Shown piece by piece: positions 38,120-46,995 of a stretch of DNA of 58,762 nucleotides. The stretch is from contig JAOUGX010000014.1 of assembly GCA_029865385.1 (NCBI GenBank), positions 1-58,762 of the forward strand, read 5' to 3'. The stretch's first letter is position 1. Every line of letters begins with the position of its first letter. The notes beneath the pieces were generated by a model. That model did not search any database, was not told the DNA's origin, and was given only the letters and a program-made list of their open reading frames with translations. The DNA comes from Gammaproteobacteria bacterium. GTDB taxonomy: Bacteria > Pseudomonadota > Gammaproteobacteria > Steroidobacterales > Woeseiaceae. Both the position numbers and the translations under genes were made by a program.

Positions 38120-40150
38120 CTAGCCAATCGCTTTACCTCGTGACTGCGGCTTTTTTGCTTGCGGTGCCGATTGTGGCGGCGGTTTCGAGACCGCTGTCGT
38201 CAGCCGGCTCGCTTTCAAAGCCGAATTGGGGAGCGTAAATCCGGCAACAGTCTTGCGCAGCTGCGAGGCCAACTCGGATAGTTTCGAAATGGACGCCGCG
38301 GTTGCTGTTGTCGCTTTGCCCGCCTGATCGCTGATCTCCTTGAGCTTGGTCGTTCGCCGCGTTACGTCGGCCGCGGAACTCGCCTGCTGCCTGGCCGAAC
38401 CTGAAATATTCTGTACCAGGTTTGCGATCTGATTCGACACCTGTTCGATCTCATCGAGCGCCGCTCCTGCGTTCTCCGCCAGCAGCGCACCACCCACGAC
38501 GTCAGTCGTGCTTCGCTCCATCGAAACCACCGCCTCATTGGTATCAGCCTGAATCGTCCGCACCAGAACTTCTATTTGCTTGGTCGCGTTGGTCGAGCGC
38601 TCGGCAAGGCGCTGCACTTCGTCGGCAACCACGGCGAAACCGCGGCCCGCCTCGCCGGCCATCGAAGCCTGGATGGAGGCGTTCAATGCCAGTATATTGG
38701 TCTGCTCGGCGATGTCATTGATCAGCTCGACGATGTTGCCGATTTCCTGGGAGCTCTCGCCGAGACGCTTGATGCGTTTCGACGTATCCTGGATTGTCTC
38801 GCGAATCGCATTCATACCGTCAATGGTGCGACGTACAGCCGCACCACCCTTGTGCGCCACTTCGACTGAGTGCCTTGCTACATCAGATGAACGTTCGGCG
38901 TTCCCTGACACTTCTTCGATCGAGCCCGCCATCGAAACAATAGATCCGGTTGCCGCAGAGATCTCCCTGTTCTGATTTTCCGCCGCCCGCTTCATGTGCA
39001 GTGCGGTGCTTTCGGTCTGCTTTGCAGCAGAATCGACCATGATCGCGGTTTCGTTGATCGTGGCAACCAGTTCCCGCAATTTTTCGATCGCGTAATTGAT
39101 CGAGTCTGCTATTGCACCGGTAATGTCCTCGGTAACCGTGGCCTCTACGGTGAGATCGCCGTCGGCAAGACTGCCCAGTTCGTCCAGCAACCTCAGAATT
39201 GCCTGTTGATTGCGCTCGTTTTGTTCCGACTGTTCCCGCGAGGTGCGTTCGAAAACGGTGGATTTGCCATGCAGAATCGCGAGCCCCGCAAGCAGCAACA
39301 GTGCAACGCCGATTATGCCAAGCGGCAACATCGGATTTGCGAGCATTCCCCCGGACGCGCTGTCGCCGCCGGAAAATACCGCATCCAGCAACGTGCCTGC
39401 CGTCGTGGACAAAGCCTCTGCACTGGAATTGACGCCTTCGATATTCGTCGCCGCCTGAACCGCGCCGTTTACCTGAGCTTCGATATCAGAGAGCTCGCCG
39501 ACCACCGGCACAAGTGACGCTTCGCGAGTCGCGGCGTCCAGCGCACGGATATCCAGATTGTTCGCAGCTCCGCCCAGCGCATTCGTAACCTGGCGCATCC
39601 ACGAAATGTCGGTTGCGATGGCAGCGGCAGCGGCCGCCGGATCGGGGCTGGTCATAAGGCCCTTCAATTCCTGATTTACCTTCGCACCCCTTTGCTGGAA
39701 TTGCTGAATGACGGCCGTACTACCGGCATTGTCGAGAAGCTCGTCGGATGCAATCAACATCTGCAACATGTGCTCGCCCACGAAAGTCTGGGCGGAGATA
39801 ATCGCTTCGATATCAGCTTGCCGGTCGAGTATAGCTTGTGCGTGCTGATCCAAATCGCGCCAGGCACCGGCCCCACCGGGCAAGCCGCCGATACCCGCAT
39901 TGTTACGCAAAACGGCAAGCTGCTTTACGGCACCGTCCAGCCTGGACAGCGCTTTTGCATCGCCGCCGATCGCATCCGCAGCGTAGCGCGGAATAGCCTG
40001 CGACAACGCCGCAAGCTCTGCGGCACTGCTTCCTGATGCGCTGCCGCGACCGGACTGCAGATACACGATGCCGGCAACTACAATGAGTGACACCGCAAGC
40101 ATCGACGCGAGCACGGTGAACGCAGAAGTTGATTTACTTTTGTTGGCCAT
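38120..40150 (-). CDS. pilJ: Methyl-accepting chemotaxis protein PilJ
   Basis: Receptor of the Pil-Chp system. The 676 residues have membrane segments at about 10-31 and 274-294 flanking a helical periplasmic region that includes PilJ-type helices. A HAMP-like linker and a cytoplasmic signalling coiled coil follow, whose hairpin tip is at about 480-515 (EQTNILALNASIQASMAGE, AGRGFAVVADEVQRLAERS). In P. aeruginosa PilJ senses surface contact through pilin. It lies between pilI and chpA, 41-42 nt from each. No methyltransferase (PilK) or methylesterase (ChpB) gene follows. Confidence 0.95.
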   Translation of the reverse strand: MANKSKSTSAFTVLASMLAVSLIVVAGIVYLQSGRGSASGSSAAELAALSQAIPRYAADAIGGDAKALSRLDGAVKQLAVLRNNAGIGGLPGGAGAWRDLDQHAQAILDRQADIEAIISAQTFVGEHMLQMLIASDELLDNAGSTAVIQQFQQRGAKVNQELKGLMTSPDPAAAAAAIATDISWMRQVTNALGGAANNLDIRALDAATREASLVPVVGELSDIEAQVNGAVQAATNIEGVNSSAEALSTTAGTLLDAVFSGGDSASGGMLANPMLPLGIIGVALLLLAGLAILHGKSTVFERTSREQSEQNERNQQAILRLLDELGSLADGDLTVEATVTEDITGAIADSINYAIEKLRELVATINETAIMVDSAAKQTESTALHMKRAAENQNREISAATGSIVSMAGSIEEVSGNAERSSDVARHSVEVAHKGGAAVRRTIDGMNAIRETIQDTSKRIKRLGESSQEIGNIVELINDIAEQTNILALNASIQASMAGEAGRGFAVVADEVQRLAERSTNATKQIEVLVRTIQADTNEAVVSMERSTTDVVGGALLAENAGAALDEIEQVSNQIANLVQNISGSARQQASSAADVTRRTTKLKEISDQAGKATTATAASISKLSELASQLRKTVAGFTLPNSALKASRLTTAVSKPPPQSAPQAKKPQSRGKAIG

Positions 40151-40190
40151 AGCTATGCAACAATTCGATTGATTTTGAGAGAGAGCCGCA

Positions 40191-40754
40191 TTAGTCCGCG
40201 GCCGCCTGTAGAAACGTATTGCTTTCGATCAGATCGTACAGGCCGAATATCGGCCAGACTTCCGAACCCCGCTGATAGGCGCCGCCCAGAAATCGGTCGC
40301 AACGAATGGCTGTCTCGGGCCATTTGTCGGTGAACTCGTTGTCCATGAAACGGCGAAACCCGAGCACCTCGTCGACGACCAGCCCGGCCGGAATCTCGCG
40401 ATGATTGACCGAGATAACGCGAGTGACGCGCCTCAGCGATGTCCTGCCGCTGCCGAACATCATTTTCACATCGATGAGCGGCAGCAAGTGCCCGCGCAGG
40501 TTCGCGATGCCGAGCACCCAACGTTTTGCGCCCGGCACACGCGTCATTGCATCCGGCAGCATCAGGACTTCGCGAACCTGACTGCGATTTGCCACGAATT
40601 GCTCCTGGCCAATGCGAAAGCCGATGCCGACCCACTCGGAGGGAAGCGAACCCGTGCCCTTGCCGGCAACAGCCGCCCGGCTGCGCGCTTCCAATTCCTT
40701 CAGCAGGTCGAACGGCTGCTCGACCAGAGCTTTCAGATCTGTTGCGTCACTCAT
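40191..40754 (-). CDS. pilI: CheW-like adaptor PilI
   Basis: Couples PilJ to the ChpA kinase. The 187-residue protein has a single CheW domain (IGFRIGQEQFVANRSQVREVL, GIANLRGHLLPLIDVKMMFG, VDEVLGFRRF) after a 40-residue leader. It starts immediately after the pilH stop (pilH ends at 40755), so translation is probably coupled. The order pilG-pilH-pilI-pilJ-chpA is the standard Pil-Chp order. Confidence 0.94.
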   Translation of the reverse strand: MSDATDLKALVEQPFDLLKELEARSRAAVAGKGTGSLPSEWVGIGFRIGQEQFVANRSQVREVLMLPDAMTRVPGAKRWVLGIANLRGHLLPLIDVKMMFGSGRTSLRRVTRVISVNHREIPAGLVVDEVLGFRRFMDNEFTDKWPETAIRCDRFLGGAYQRGSEVWPIFGLYDLIESNTFLQAAAD

Positions 40755-41120
40755 TCAATCGGCCATAACCGCGTTGATCTTGGCGACCAGTTGTTTTTCC
40801 GTCACCGGTTTGACCAGGTATTCGACAGCACCTTGCCGCATACCCCAGATCTTGTCCGTCTCCTGATCCTTTGAAGTGATCATGATGACCGGTATCGAAG
40901 ATGTTTTCGGGTCATGGGTCAGCTTGCGCGTGGCCTGGAATCCGTTCATGCCCGGCATGACGACATCCATCAATATGCAATCTGGCCTGGACGCTTGCGC
41001 CTGTCGAATACCCTCTTCGCCACTGTCAGCGACAAGCGTAGTAAAACCGCTCTTTTCCAGCATGTTCTGAAAAAGATGCAATTCGGTCGGTGAATCGTCA
41101 ATGATGAGGACCACTGCCAT
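40755..41120 (-). CDS. pilH: Twitching motility response regulator PilH
   Basis: Single-domain CheY-like receiver of 121 residues with the acidic pocket (IIDDS), phosphoacceptor D52 (CILMDVVMPGMNG), the switch Thr/Ser (MITSKD) and Lys (LVKPVTEKQ). In P. aeruginosa PilH acts with PilG to tune pilus extension and retraction, possibly as a phosphate sink linked to PilU/PilT. It lies between pilG (9-nt gap) and pilI (adjacent). Confidence 0.95.
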   Translation of the reverse strand: MAVVLIIDDSPTELHLFQNMLEKSGFTTLVADSGEEGIRQAQASRPDCILMDVVMPGMNGFQATRKLTHDPKTSSIPVIMITSKDQETDKIWGMRQGAVEYLVKPVTEKQLVAKINAVMAD

Positions 41121-41129
41121 GGAATATTC

Positions 41130-41522
41130 CTAATTGATCTGATTGGAGATTGCGCCAAGCAATTCGTCTTTCGTGAATGGCTTGGTCAGGTATTGTTCCG
41201 AGCCCACGATGCGTCCGCGGGCACGGTCGAAAAGTCCGTCCTTGCTCGACAACATGATCACCGGCGTATCCTTGAATACCTTGTTGTGCTTGATCAGCGA
41301 ACAGGTCTGATAGCCGTCCAGTCGGGGCATCATGATGTCGACGAAGATGAGATCCGGCTGGTGGTCGGCAATTTTCGACAACGCATCGAATCCGTCGATT
41401 GCCGTGAATACCTGGCAGCCTTCCTTTGACAGCAAGGTCTCGGCCGTTCGCCGAATGGTCTTGCTATCGTCCACGACAAGAATCTTGAGTCCGTTCAGAC
41501 TTCGAGATGCGTTATTTGACAC
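41130..41522 (-). CDS. pilG: Twitching motility response regulator PilG
   Basis: Single-domain receiver of 130 residues: acidic pocket ILVVDDSKT, phosphoacceptor D62 (FVDIMMPRLDG), MLSSKDG and the Lys in LTKPFTKDE. PilG is the CheY-like output that promotes pilus extension through the PilB side in P. aeruginosa, and it also connects with adenylate cyclase there. It is the first gene of the six-gene Pil-Chp operon, diverging from gshB across a 346-base gap. Confidence 0.95.
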   Translation of the reverse strand: MSNNASRSLNGLKILVVDDSKTIRRTAETLLSKEGCQVFTAIDGFDALSKIADHQPDLIFVDIMMPRLDGYQTCSLIKHNKVFKDTPVIMLSSKDGLFDRARGRIVGSEQYLTKPFTKDELLGAISNQIN

Positions 41523-41868
41523 CGGAATTCCTCGCCCAAATGCGAATGTTGCGAACCTTGGGGAGTTCGCGCCCCCACTCCGATTTCTTCCGTATGCCCC
41601 TGAGGAGTCTCCGGATTTTTATCGGAAGTGCGACTTGTACCATATTGACATAAGTGCCGCCATGACCTGCGCCGCAGGCGGCATTTTCAATCGGAATATG
41701 AACTTACGATCAGGGACGGGGGAAAGCTCCGGGCACGCCTGCATCGCCGCGCAGTAAACGGCCCATGCTGCGCATCAATTTACTGATAACTCGCTTGCCA
41801 CGGTATAGTTGGCCGCGCCGCGAGAGCCACGCACCGCATTATCCCAGCAGCTGAGCAGGATCACAGCA
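41523..41868. promoter_or_regulatory. pilG / gshB divergent regulatory gap
   Basis: The 346-base gap must hold promoters for both directions. For gshB, TTACTG (41780-41785), an 18-base spacer and TATAGT (41804-41809) form a reasonable sigma-70 promoter, about 53 nt before the ATG, with AGGA ahead of it. A structured inverted repeat lies at 41655-41683 (TGCCGC / GCGGCA with inner CTGC / GCAG) and ends in ATTTTC; it could be a weak terminator or a regulator site. No convincing pilG promoter was recognised by eye. No credible ORF is present. Confidence 0.5.
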
Positions 41869-42828
41869 ATGCCCGCAAAGAAACCGACGATTGGCGTCGT
41901 CATGGACCCTATACAGAATATCAACGTCAAAAAGGACAGCACCTTCGCCATGCTGCTCGAAGCCGCGCGGCGCGGTGCCATTATTCACTACATGCTGCAG
42001 GGCGACCTTCGACTGCTTGGCGGGGAGGCGCTGGCCAGATCAAGGTCGCTCAGGGTTCAGGACGATCCGGCGAACTGGTTTGAACTCGGCAGCGAAACGG
42101 ACATCCTGCTCGCAGACCTGGACGTAATCCTGATGCGCAAGGACCCGCCGTTTGACATGGAATACATCTATTCCAGCTATATCCTCGAGCGGGCCGAGCT
42201 GGCGGGCTCGCTGGTGCTGAACCGGCCACAAAGCCTTCGCGACATGAACGAAAAGGCCTATACCGCCTGGTTTGCCGACTGCGCCCCCCTGACCCTCGTG
42301 ACCCGTTCGATGGCAGGAATGAAGCAGTTTCTGAAGGAACATGGACGCATCGTCGTCAAACCGCTGGATGGCATGGGTGGAAAATCCATTTTTGTCGTCG
42401 CGACCGGTGACAACAATGCCAACGTGATTTTTGAAACTCTGACGGACAACGGGCGGCGCTTTGCCATGGCCCAGGTTTACATTCCGGAAATTCGCAATGG
42501 CGACAAGCGCATTCTGCTGGTTGATGGCGAACCTGTGCCGTATGCGCTGGCCCGAATTCCGTCGGCCGATGACAACCGCGGCAATCTCGTCATGGGGGCT
42601 GTCGGTGAAGGCCGCGAACTCACCGAGCAGGATCGCCGGATTTGCGCCAGGGTCGGGCCGGTATTGAAGGAACGCGGCGTGATCTTTGCGGGACTCGATG
42701 TCATCGGCGATTTCCTGACGGAAATCAACGTAACCAGCCCTACCGGTATCCGCGAACTCGACCGGCAATTCGGGCTGAACATCGCCGGCACCCTGTTCGA
42801 CGCGATCGAAAAGCGGCTGTCGGTTTGA
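41869..42828 (+). CDS. gshB: Glutathione synthase
   Basis: ATP-grasp ligase joining gamma-glutamylcysteine and glycine. From the ATG at 41869 it has 319 residues (E. coli 316), starting TIGVVMDPIQNINVKKDSTF, the family hallmark. ATP-grasp motifs KPLDGMGGKSIF and the metal-binding INVTSPTGIRELDRQFG follow. The frame is open to 41809, but the internal ATG has the better ribosome site and the family start. It heads the conserved run gshB-tonB-yqgE-ruvX-pyrB. Glutathione links it to frmA and ggt at 16-19 kb. Confidence 0.96.
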   Translation: MPAKKPTIGVVMDPIQNINVKKDSTFAMLLEAARRGAIIHYMLQGDLRLLGGEALARSRSLRVQDDPANWFELGSETDILLADLDVILMRKDPPFDMEYIYSSYILERAELAGSLVLNRPQSLRDMNEKAYTAWFADCAPLTLVTRSMAGMKQFLKEHGRIVVKPLDGMGGKSIFVVATGDNNANVIFETLTDNGRRFAMAQVYIPEIRNGDKRILLVDGEPVPYALARIPSADDNRGNLVMGAVGEGRELTEQDRRICARVGPVLKERGVIFAGLDVIGDFLTEINVTSPTGIRELDRQFGLNIAGTLFDAIEKRLSV

Positions 42829-43023
42829 ATGCCGGGTCTTGCGCCTCGCCGCCACGACGGCGCCTCCGGTGACCTGTGTCTCATCGTCAGGCGGTGCATC
42901 AGGGTAAACTTAACCACTGGCGATCTTTCCAGGGTCACGGGCGTCGGTCGATTTCATGGTGCCTTCGCAGGATCGATCACGAAAGACCGCTTAAGGACTT
43001 GATTAGAGTCAGGATTTTCGTGT

Positions 43024-43029
43024 GATAAT
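43024..43029 (+). promoter_or_regulatory. Candidate promoter -10 for the tonB-like gene
   Basis: GATAAT preceded by TGT gives an extended -10-like element (TGTGATAAT, 43021-43029). TTGATT at 42999-43004 could be the -35, although the 19-base spacer is long. The predicted start is near 43036, about 30 nt before the TTG start of the TonB-like gene. The 237-base gap after gshB holds no gene, but a GC-rich hairpin (CGCCG/CGGCG, near 42850) occurs just after gshB. Confidence 0.4.
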
Positions 43030-43065
43030 GCACGCGCTCCGGCGCAACTTCTGGAATAGGCTGAT

Positions 43066-43986
43066 TTGGCAACGAATAGCGACGATCTCGGGCTGAACCT
43101 CGGGCTGCTGGGACTCCAGTCGCTGCCCGCGCCCGATCGCCTGCCACCGATGCTTTTCCTGGCAGCCCTGATCCACGGCATCCTGATAATCGGCGTGACA
43201 TTCAATGCGGCGCTCGGCAATCCTTTCAAGGAAGCCATCTCGCTGGAAGTCACGATCGTGGCGGATCCGGACAAGTCCTATGACGCGCCGGACGAGGCGG
43301 CCTACCTGGCACAAGCTAGTCAGAAAGGTGCGGGCAATACCGATGACACCGCCAGACCGGCAGCCCCGCTGCAGAGCAACATGCCCTTTGATAACCCGGG
43401 CGAAAACGATGGCAACAGCCTGCTCGATTCAAACACGCACCAGGAAGTCTCCGACCAGCTGCTGACAACGCGTACCCGTCAGCCGCGGAAGGTTGTAGAT
43501 AATCCCCGCGACGAACCCCGTGCGGAGCGCAGCACGGCGCTTGCGCTCGAATCCGGAACGGAGACGACCCTGCCGTTGCCACGTGATGACGTAGCGAACC
43601 TTCTCATCCGCGATGACAATCCGCGCCAGCTGGTTACCAGCGTCGATACCAAGGAATCCAATGTCGCCGGCTATCTCGACCGCTGGAAACGCAAGATCGA
43701 GTCAATCGGCGTCAAGTATTTCCCCGAGAAAGGCATAACGCAAGGCCTGACCGGGAGCCCGACACTCGAGGTCACCATCGATTCCTCCGGCCAGCTGGGA
43801 GAAGTGATTGTGCGCAACAGTTCGGGATCGAAAATCCTCGATCAGGCAGCGTTGAATATTTTGCGTCGCGCAGCACCGTTCGAGCCGTTTCCGGAATCGA
43901 TCCGGGTCGATTTCGACCAATTGCGATTCGCCTACAAGTGGCAATTTGCGGAAATCGGCGCAGAAACTACCGCAAGGGCGAACTAG
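43066..43986 (+). CDS. TonB family energy transducer
   Basis: Predicted inner-membrane-anchored protein spanning the periplasm. The 306 residues have one N-terminal membrane segment (about 28-46, LPPMLFLAALIHGILIIGV), a long polar linker (50-205) and a C-terminal TonB domain (GSPTLEVTIDSSGQLGEVIVRNSSGSKILDQAA...APFEPFPESI). A TonB-like gene at this spot between gshB and yqgE is conserved in Pseudomonas (TonB3, needed for twitching). Given the Pil genes next door, a pilus-related role is plausible inference. TTG start with AGG upstream. No ExbB/ExbD here. Confidence 0.88.
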   Translation: MATNSDDLGLNLGLLGLQSLPAPDRLPPMLFLAALIHGILIIGVTFNAALGNPFKEAISLEVTIVADPDKSYDAPDEAAYLAQASQKGAGNTDDTARPAAPLQSNMPFDNPGENDGNSLLDSNTHQEVSDQLLTTRTRQPRKVVDNPRDEPRAERSTALALESGTETTLPLPRDDVANLLIRDDNPRQLVTSVDTKESNVAGYLDRWKRKIESIGVKYFPEKGITQGLTGSPTLEVTIDSSGQLGEVIVRNSSGSKILDQAALNILRRAAPFEPFPESIRVDFDQLRFAYKWQFAEIGAETTARAN

Positions 43987-44033
43987 AATCCGCCCGGCTT
44001 GTGCCCCGCCGGGCCAGAGCCGATACTTGGCCC

Positions 44034-44597
44034 ATGGAATTCGAGGGTTCACTCAGCAACCAGCTCCTGATCGCCATGCCCGGCATGCCCGATCCCAATT
44101 TCAATAGTACGGTCACGCTGATCTGCGAACACAATGCCGACGGCGCGCTCGGCATCATCATCAATAGGCCGATGAACCTGAAATTGGGCGGCCTGTTCTC
44201 GCAGCTCGACGTGAAGGCTACGAACCGCCGAGCTGCGCAGATGCCGGTGATGAGCGGAGGACCCGTGGCCCGTGAGCGAGGTTTCGTGCTGCACGAGCCG
44301 GGCGAGGAGTTCGAAAGTTCGATCGGTATCTCGGGCGACGTGCAGCTGACGCTCTCCCGTGACATTCTCGATGCCATTGCCACCGGCCGCGGACCATTGA
44401 AATCACTGATTGCACTAGGATATGCGGGCTGGGAGGCGGGCCAGCTGGAATCCGAAATGCTCGATAACACCTGGCTCAGCGTACCGGCCAGCAACGAAGT
44501 CATCTTCGATGTACCGTTTGCCGATCGCTGGGTCTTTGCGGCGCGCACACTCGGCATCGACATCAGCCGCGTTTCGCCCCATGCCGGACACGCCTGA
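44034..44597 (+). CDS. yqgE: YqgE/AlgH family protein
   Basis: The 187-residue protein matches the UPF0301/AlgH family in length and motifs: LSNQLLIAMPGMPDPNFNSTV, LGIIINRP, GGPVARERGFVLH and LGYAGWEAGQLESEM. Its biochemical role is not settled; AlgH was named for effects on alginate in Pseudomonas. The ATG at 44034 gives the standard N-terminus; the frame is open upstream across the tonB end. It overlaps ruvX by 17 nt, showing coupled translation in gshB-tonB-yqgE-ruvX-pyrB. Confidence 0.95.
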   Translation: MEFEGSLSNQLLIAMPGMPDPNFNSTVTLICEHNADGALGIIINRPMNLKLGGLFSQLDVKATNRRAAQMPVMSGGPVARERGFVLHEPGEEFESSIGISGDVQLTLSRDILDAIATGRGPLKSLIALGYAGWEAGQLESEMLDNTWLSVPASNEVIFDVPFADRWVFAARTLGIDISRVSPHAGHA

Positions 44598-45036
44598 ACA
44601 ACGTCCGGAAACCATAATTGCCCTCGACTTCGGACTGCGCCGCATCGGCGTGGCTGTCGGCCAGCAGGTAACGAACTCCGCCAGCGCCGTGGGGGTGGTG
44701 GCCAACGGCAACGAGGGGCCCGACTGGCAAGGCCTGCAGCGCATCATCGCCGAATGGCAACCGGCCAGGATAATCGTCGGAATGCCCACGCATGCCGACG
44801 GCACGCAGTCGGACACCAGTACGGCGGTAGAGCGATTTATCGGGGAGCTTGGCCGATTCGGCAAGCCAATCGAAACGACTGACGAGAATTACACGTCGCG
44901 CGAAGCCGGTGCCCTTCTGAAAGATCAACGAGCTCGCGGCTTGCGCGGCCGGGCGCGTAAAGGGACCCTCGACAGCACTGCCGCAAAGTTGATCGCCGAA
45001 CGCTGGTTGGCAGGCAATCGACAGTCCAACCGATAA
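44581..45036 (+). CDS. ruvX: Holliday junction resolvase-like protein RuvX (YqgF)
   Basis: RNase H-fold nuclease family linked to 16S rRNA 3'-end maturation and possible Holliday junction resolution. The 151 residues have the first active-site Asp in ALDFGLRRIGVAVG, GMPTHADGTQSD and the C-terminal acidic site region (LDSTAAKLIAERWL). The ATG at 44581 overlaps the yqgE end by 17 nt. Length is close to the family's 138-150. It is followed by pyrB with 37 nt between. Confidence 0.94.
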   Translation: MPDTPEQRPETIIALDFGLRRIGVAVGQQVTNSASAVGVVANGNEGPDWQGLQRIIAEWQPARIIVGMPTHADGTQSDTSTAVERFIGELGRFGKPIETTDENYTSREAGALLKDQRARGLRGRARKGTLDSTAAKLIAERWLAGNRQSNR

Positions 45037-45073
45037 ACCATTCGCGACAAAATAAGGGTAAGATGCGCCCGCC

Positions 45074-46093
45074 ATGCCTGTAACCGATCTATTTGAGTCG
45101 AAACCACATCACGATCAGCCTTACGGCGACGATGCTAATCTGCAATTGAGCCGATCCGGCGGATTGCGGCACCTGTTGACGTTGCGCGGGCTGAGTCGAC
45201 AGATGCTGAGTGATTTGCTGGATCTGTCGGCGGAGTTTCTGAGCCCGTTGGGCGATGCCGCCGTCCGTACCGACACGCTGGCTGGCAAGACGGTCGCAAA
45301 CCTGTTCTTCGAGCCGAGCACGCGGACACGCGCATCATTCGACCTCGCCGCCAAACGCCTCGGTGCAGATGTGCTCAATCTCGACGTCAACACATCGTCG
45401 AGAAAGAAAGGCGAGAGCATACTCGACATGATTTACACGCTACAGGCGATGCAGGTCGATGTATTCGTCGTACGCGATGCGAGCGCCGGCGTTCCCGCTT
45501 ATATCGCCAGGCATGTCAAGGACCATGTGAGCATTCTGAACGCGGGCGAGTCGGATGTTTCTCATCCGACGCAAGGAATTCTCGACTTGCTGACCATCCG
45601 CCAGCACAAAAAAAGTTTCGAAAACCTTACCGTCGTTATCGTAGGCGATATCGCACATTCGCGCGTCGCTCGTTCTGCGGCGCAGGGACTCTCGATCATG
45701 GGCGTTGGCGAGCTGCGCCTGGTATCACCGAAGTCGCTGGCGCCGAATTCCGACGACTTTCCCCGCGCGCGAATCATGCACAGGCTTGACGAAGGCATTC
45801 GCGGCGCCGATGTCGTCATGGCGTTACGCATCCAGCGTGAACGAATCGGCAACCTCGACGGCATTCCGGGTATCGACGAATATTTCGCAAATTACGGAGT
45901 CAGTCACGAGCGCATGAAAATGGCTGCTCCGGACGCCATCGTCATGCACCCGGGACCGATGAATCGCGGTATCGAAATCGAGTCGAGCCTGGCCGATAGC
46001 CCCTGTTCGGTGATTACGCAACAGGTTACCAATGGCCTAGCCGTACGAATGGCCATCCTGTCTACGGTCTGCCACAACCTGGATACGCGGTGA
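45074..46093 (+). CDS. pyrB: Aspartate carbamoyltransferase catalytic subunit
   Basis: Condenses carbamoyl phosphate and aspartate in pyrimidine synthesis. The 339 residues hold the carbamoyl-phosphate loop STRTR at 82-86, the 80s-loop region SSRKKGES, HPTQGILDLLTI, and the HPGPMNRG aspartate-site region near the C-terminus. This is the class that, in Pseudomonas, is made as a 36-kDa chain with an inactive PyrC-like partner; here no pyrC-like gene follows. The stop overlaps a GTG that starts the PyrK-like gene (GTGA), so the two are translationally coupled. Confidence 0.96.
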   Translation: MPVTDLFESKPHHDQPYGDDANLQLSRSGGLRHLLTLRGLSRQMLSDLLDLSAEFLSPLGDAAVRTDTLAGKTVANLFFEPSTRTRASFDLAAKRLGADVLNLDVNTSSRKKGESILDMIYTLQAMQVDVFVVRDASAGVPAYIARHVKDHVSILNAGESDVSHPTQGILDLLTIRQHKKSFENLTVVIVGDIAHSRVARSAAQGLSIMGVGELRLVSPKSLAPNSDDFPRARIMHRLDEGIRGADVVMALRIQRERIGNLDGIPGIDEYFANYGVSHERMKMAAPDAIVMHPGPMNRGIEIESSLADSPCSVITQQVTNGLAVRMAILSTVCHNLDTR

Positions 46094-46995
46094 CCGAAAC
46101 GGCTCCTGCAACAGCCGCGACGACGCAGCGCGGCACACTGTTCGTCGAAGACACGCCGGTTACCGAGCTCAGCGAATTTCCGGGGAACCAGTTTGTCTTG
46201 CGCCTTCATGCCCCGAAAATCGCGACACATGCGACGGCAGGTTCTTTCATCCACTTGCGCTGCGACGAGACGATTCCGATGCGTCGACCGCTGTCGATCA
46301 TGCGAGCCGATGCCGATGAAGGCTGGATCGAAGTGCTGTTCAAGATCGTCGGTGAAGGACTCAGGTCGCTTGCCGGCAAGAAAGCCGGCGACAAGCTGAA
46401 TTGCATCGGGCCGATCGGCAAGGGATTCGTCGTCCACGGAAAGCGACCGCGAACTGTCCTTATCGGCGGCGGGGTCGGCATACCGCCGATGATCTTCCTC
46501 GCAGAACAAATGTTGCGGCAAGGTCATGAACCGCACCCCCTGGTACTGATGGGCTCGGAATTACCCTTTCCGTTCGAGTGCAGTGAATCGCATATGGCCA
46601 GCCACTGGCTGGACCAGGAGGCACCCGCATCAATCCGCGACTTGGAAGACCTGGGCATCCTCAATCGCCTGGCAAGCCTGTCTGGCTTTGCTGGCGCCTA
46701 TCGCGGTTACGTAACCGACCTTGCGAAGCATTTCCTCGGGTCGCTGACGGCGGCAGAACTCGCACAGACCGAGCTCTTTGCCTGCGGGCCTACCGTGATG
46801 CTGCAAGCGGTCTCGTCACTGGCGAGGCAGTATGATCTGCCCTGCCAGGTATCGCTGGAGGAGTATATGGCTTGCGCTGTGGGTGGCTGCGCCGGTTGCG
46901 CCGTACGCGTCGAGACGCCGAATGGCCCTGCAATGAAACGAGTTTGCGTCGATGGCCCCGTATTCGAGGCAAGCCAGGTCTTCGCTAATCACTAA
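46090..46995 (+). CDS. pyrK: Dihydroorotate dehydrogenase electron-transfer subunit (PyrK-like)
   Basis: Ferredoxin-reductase-like flavoprotein that passes electrons from type-1B dihydroorotate dehydrogenase to NAD. The 301 residues contain the FAD motif (MRRPLSIM), the nucleotide-binding segment (TVLIGGGVGIPPMIFLAEQM), and a [2Fe-2S] cluster set of cysteines C-x4-C-x2-C-x14-C (EEYMACAVGGCAGCAVR...). Its GTG start overlaps the pyrB stop, supporting a pyrimidine role. The PyrDB partner is not in the window. A related sulfide/NADPH reductase subunit is the main alternative. Its stop overlaps the convergent PilU-like gene by 4 bases. Confidence 0.87.
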   Translation: MTETAPATAATTQRGTLFVEDTPVTELSEFPGNQFVLRLHAPKIATHATAGSFIHLRCDETIPMRRPLSIMRADADEGWIEVLFKIVGEGLRSLAGKKAGDKLNCIGPIGKGFVVHGKRPRTVLIGGGVGIPPMIFLAEQMLRQGHEPHPLVLMGSELPFPFECSESHMASHWLDQEAPASIRDLEDLGILNRLASLSGFAGAYRGYVTDLAKHFLGSLTAAELAQTELFACGPTVMLQAVSSLARQYDLPCQVSLEEYMACAVGGCAGCAVRVETPNGPAMKRVCVDGPVFEASQVFANH

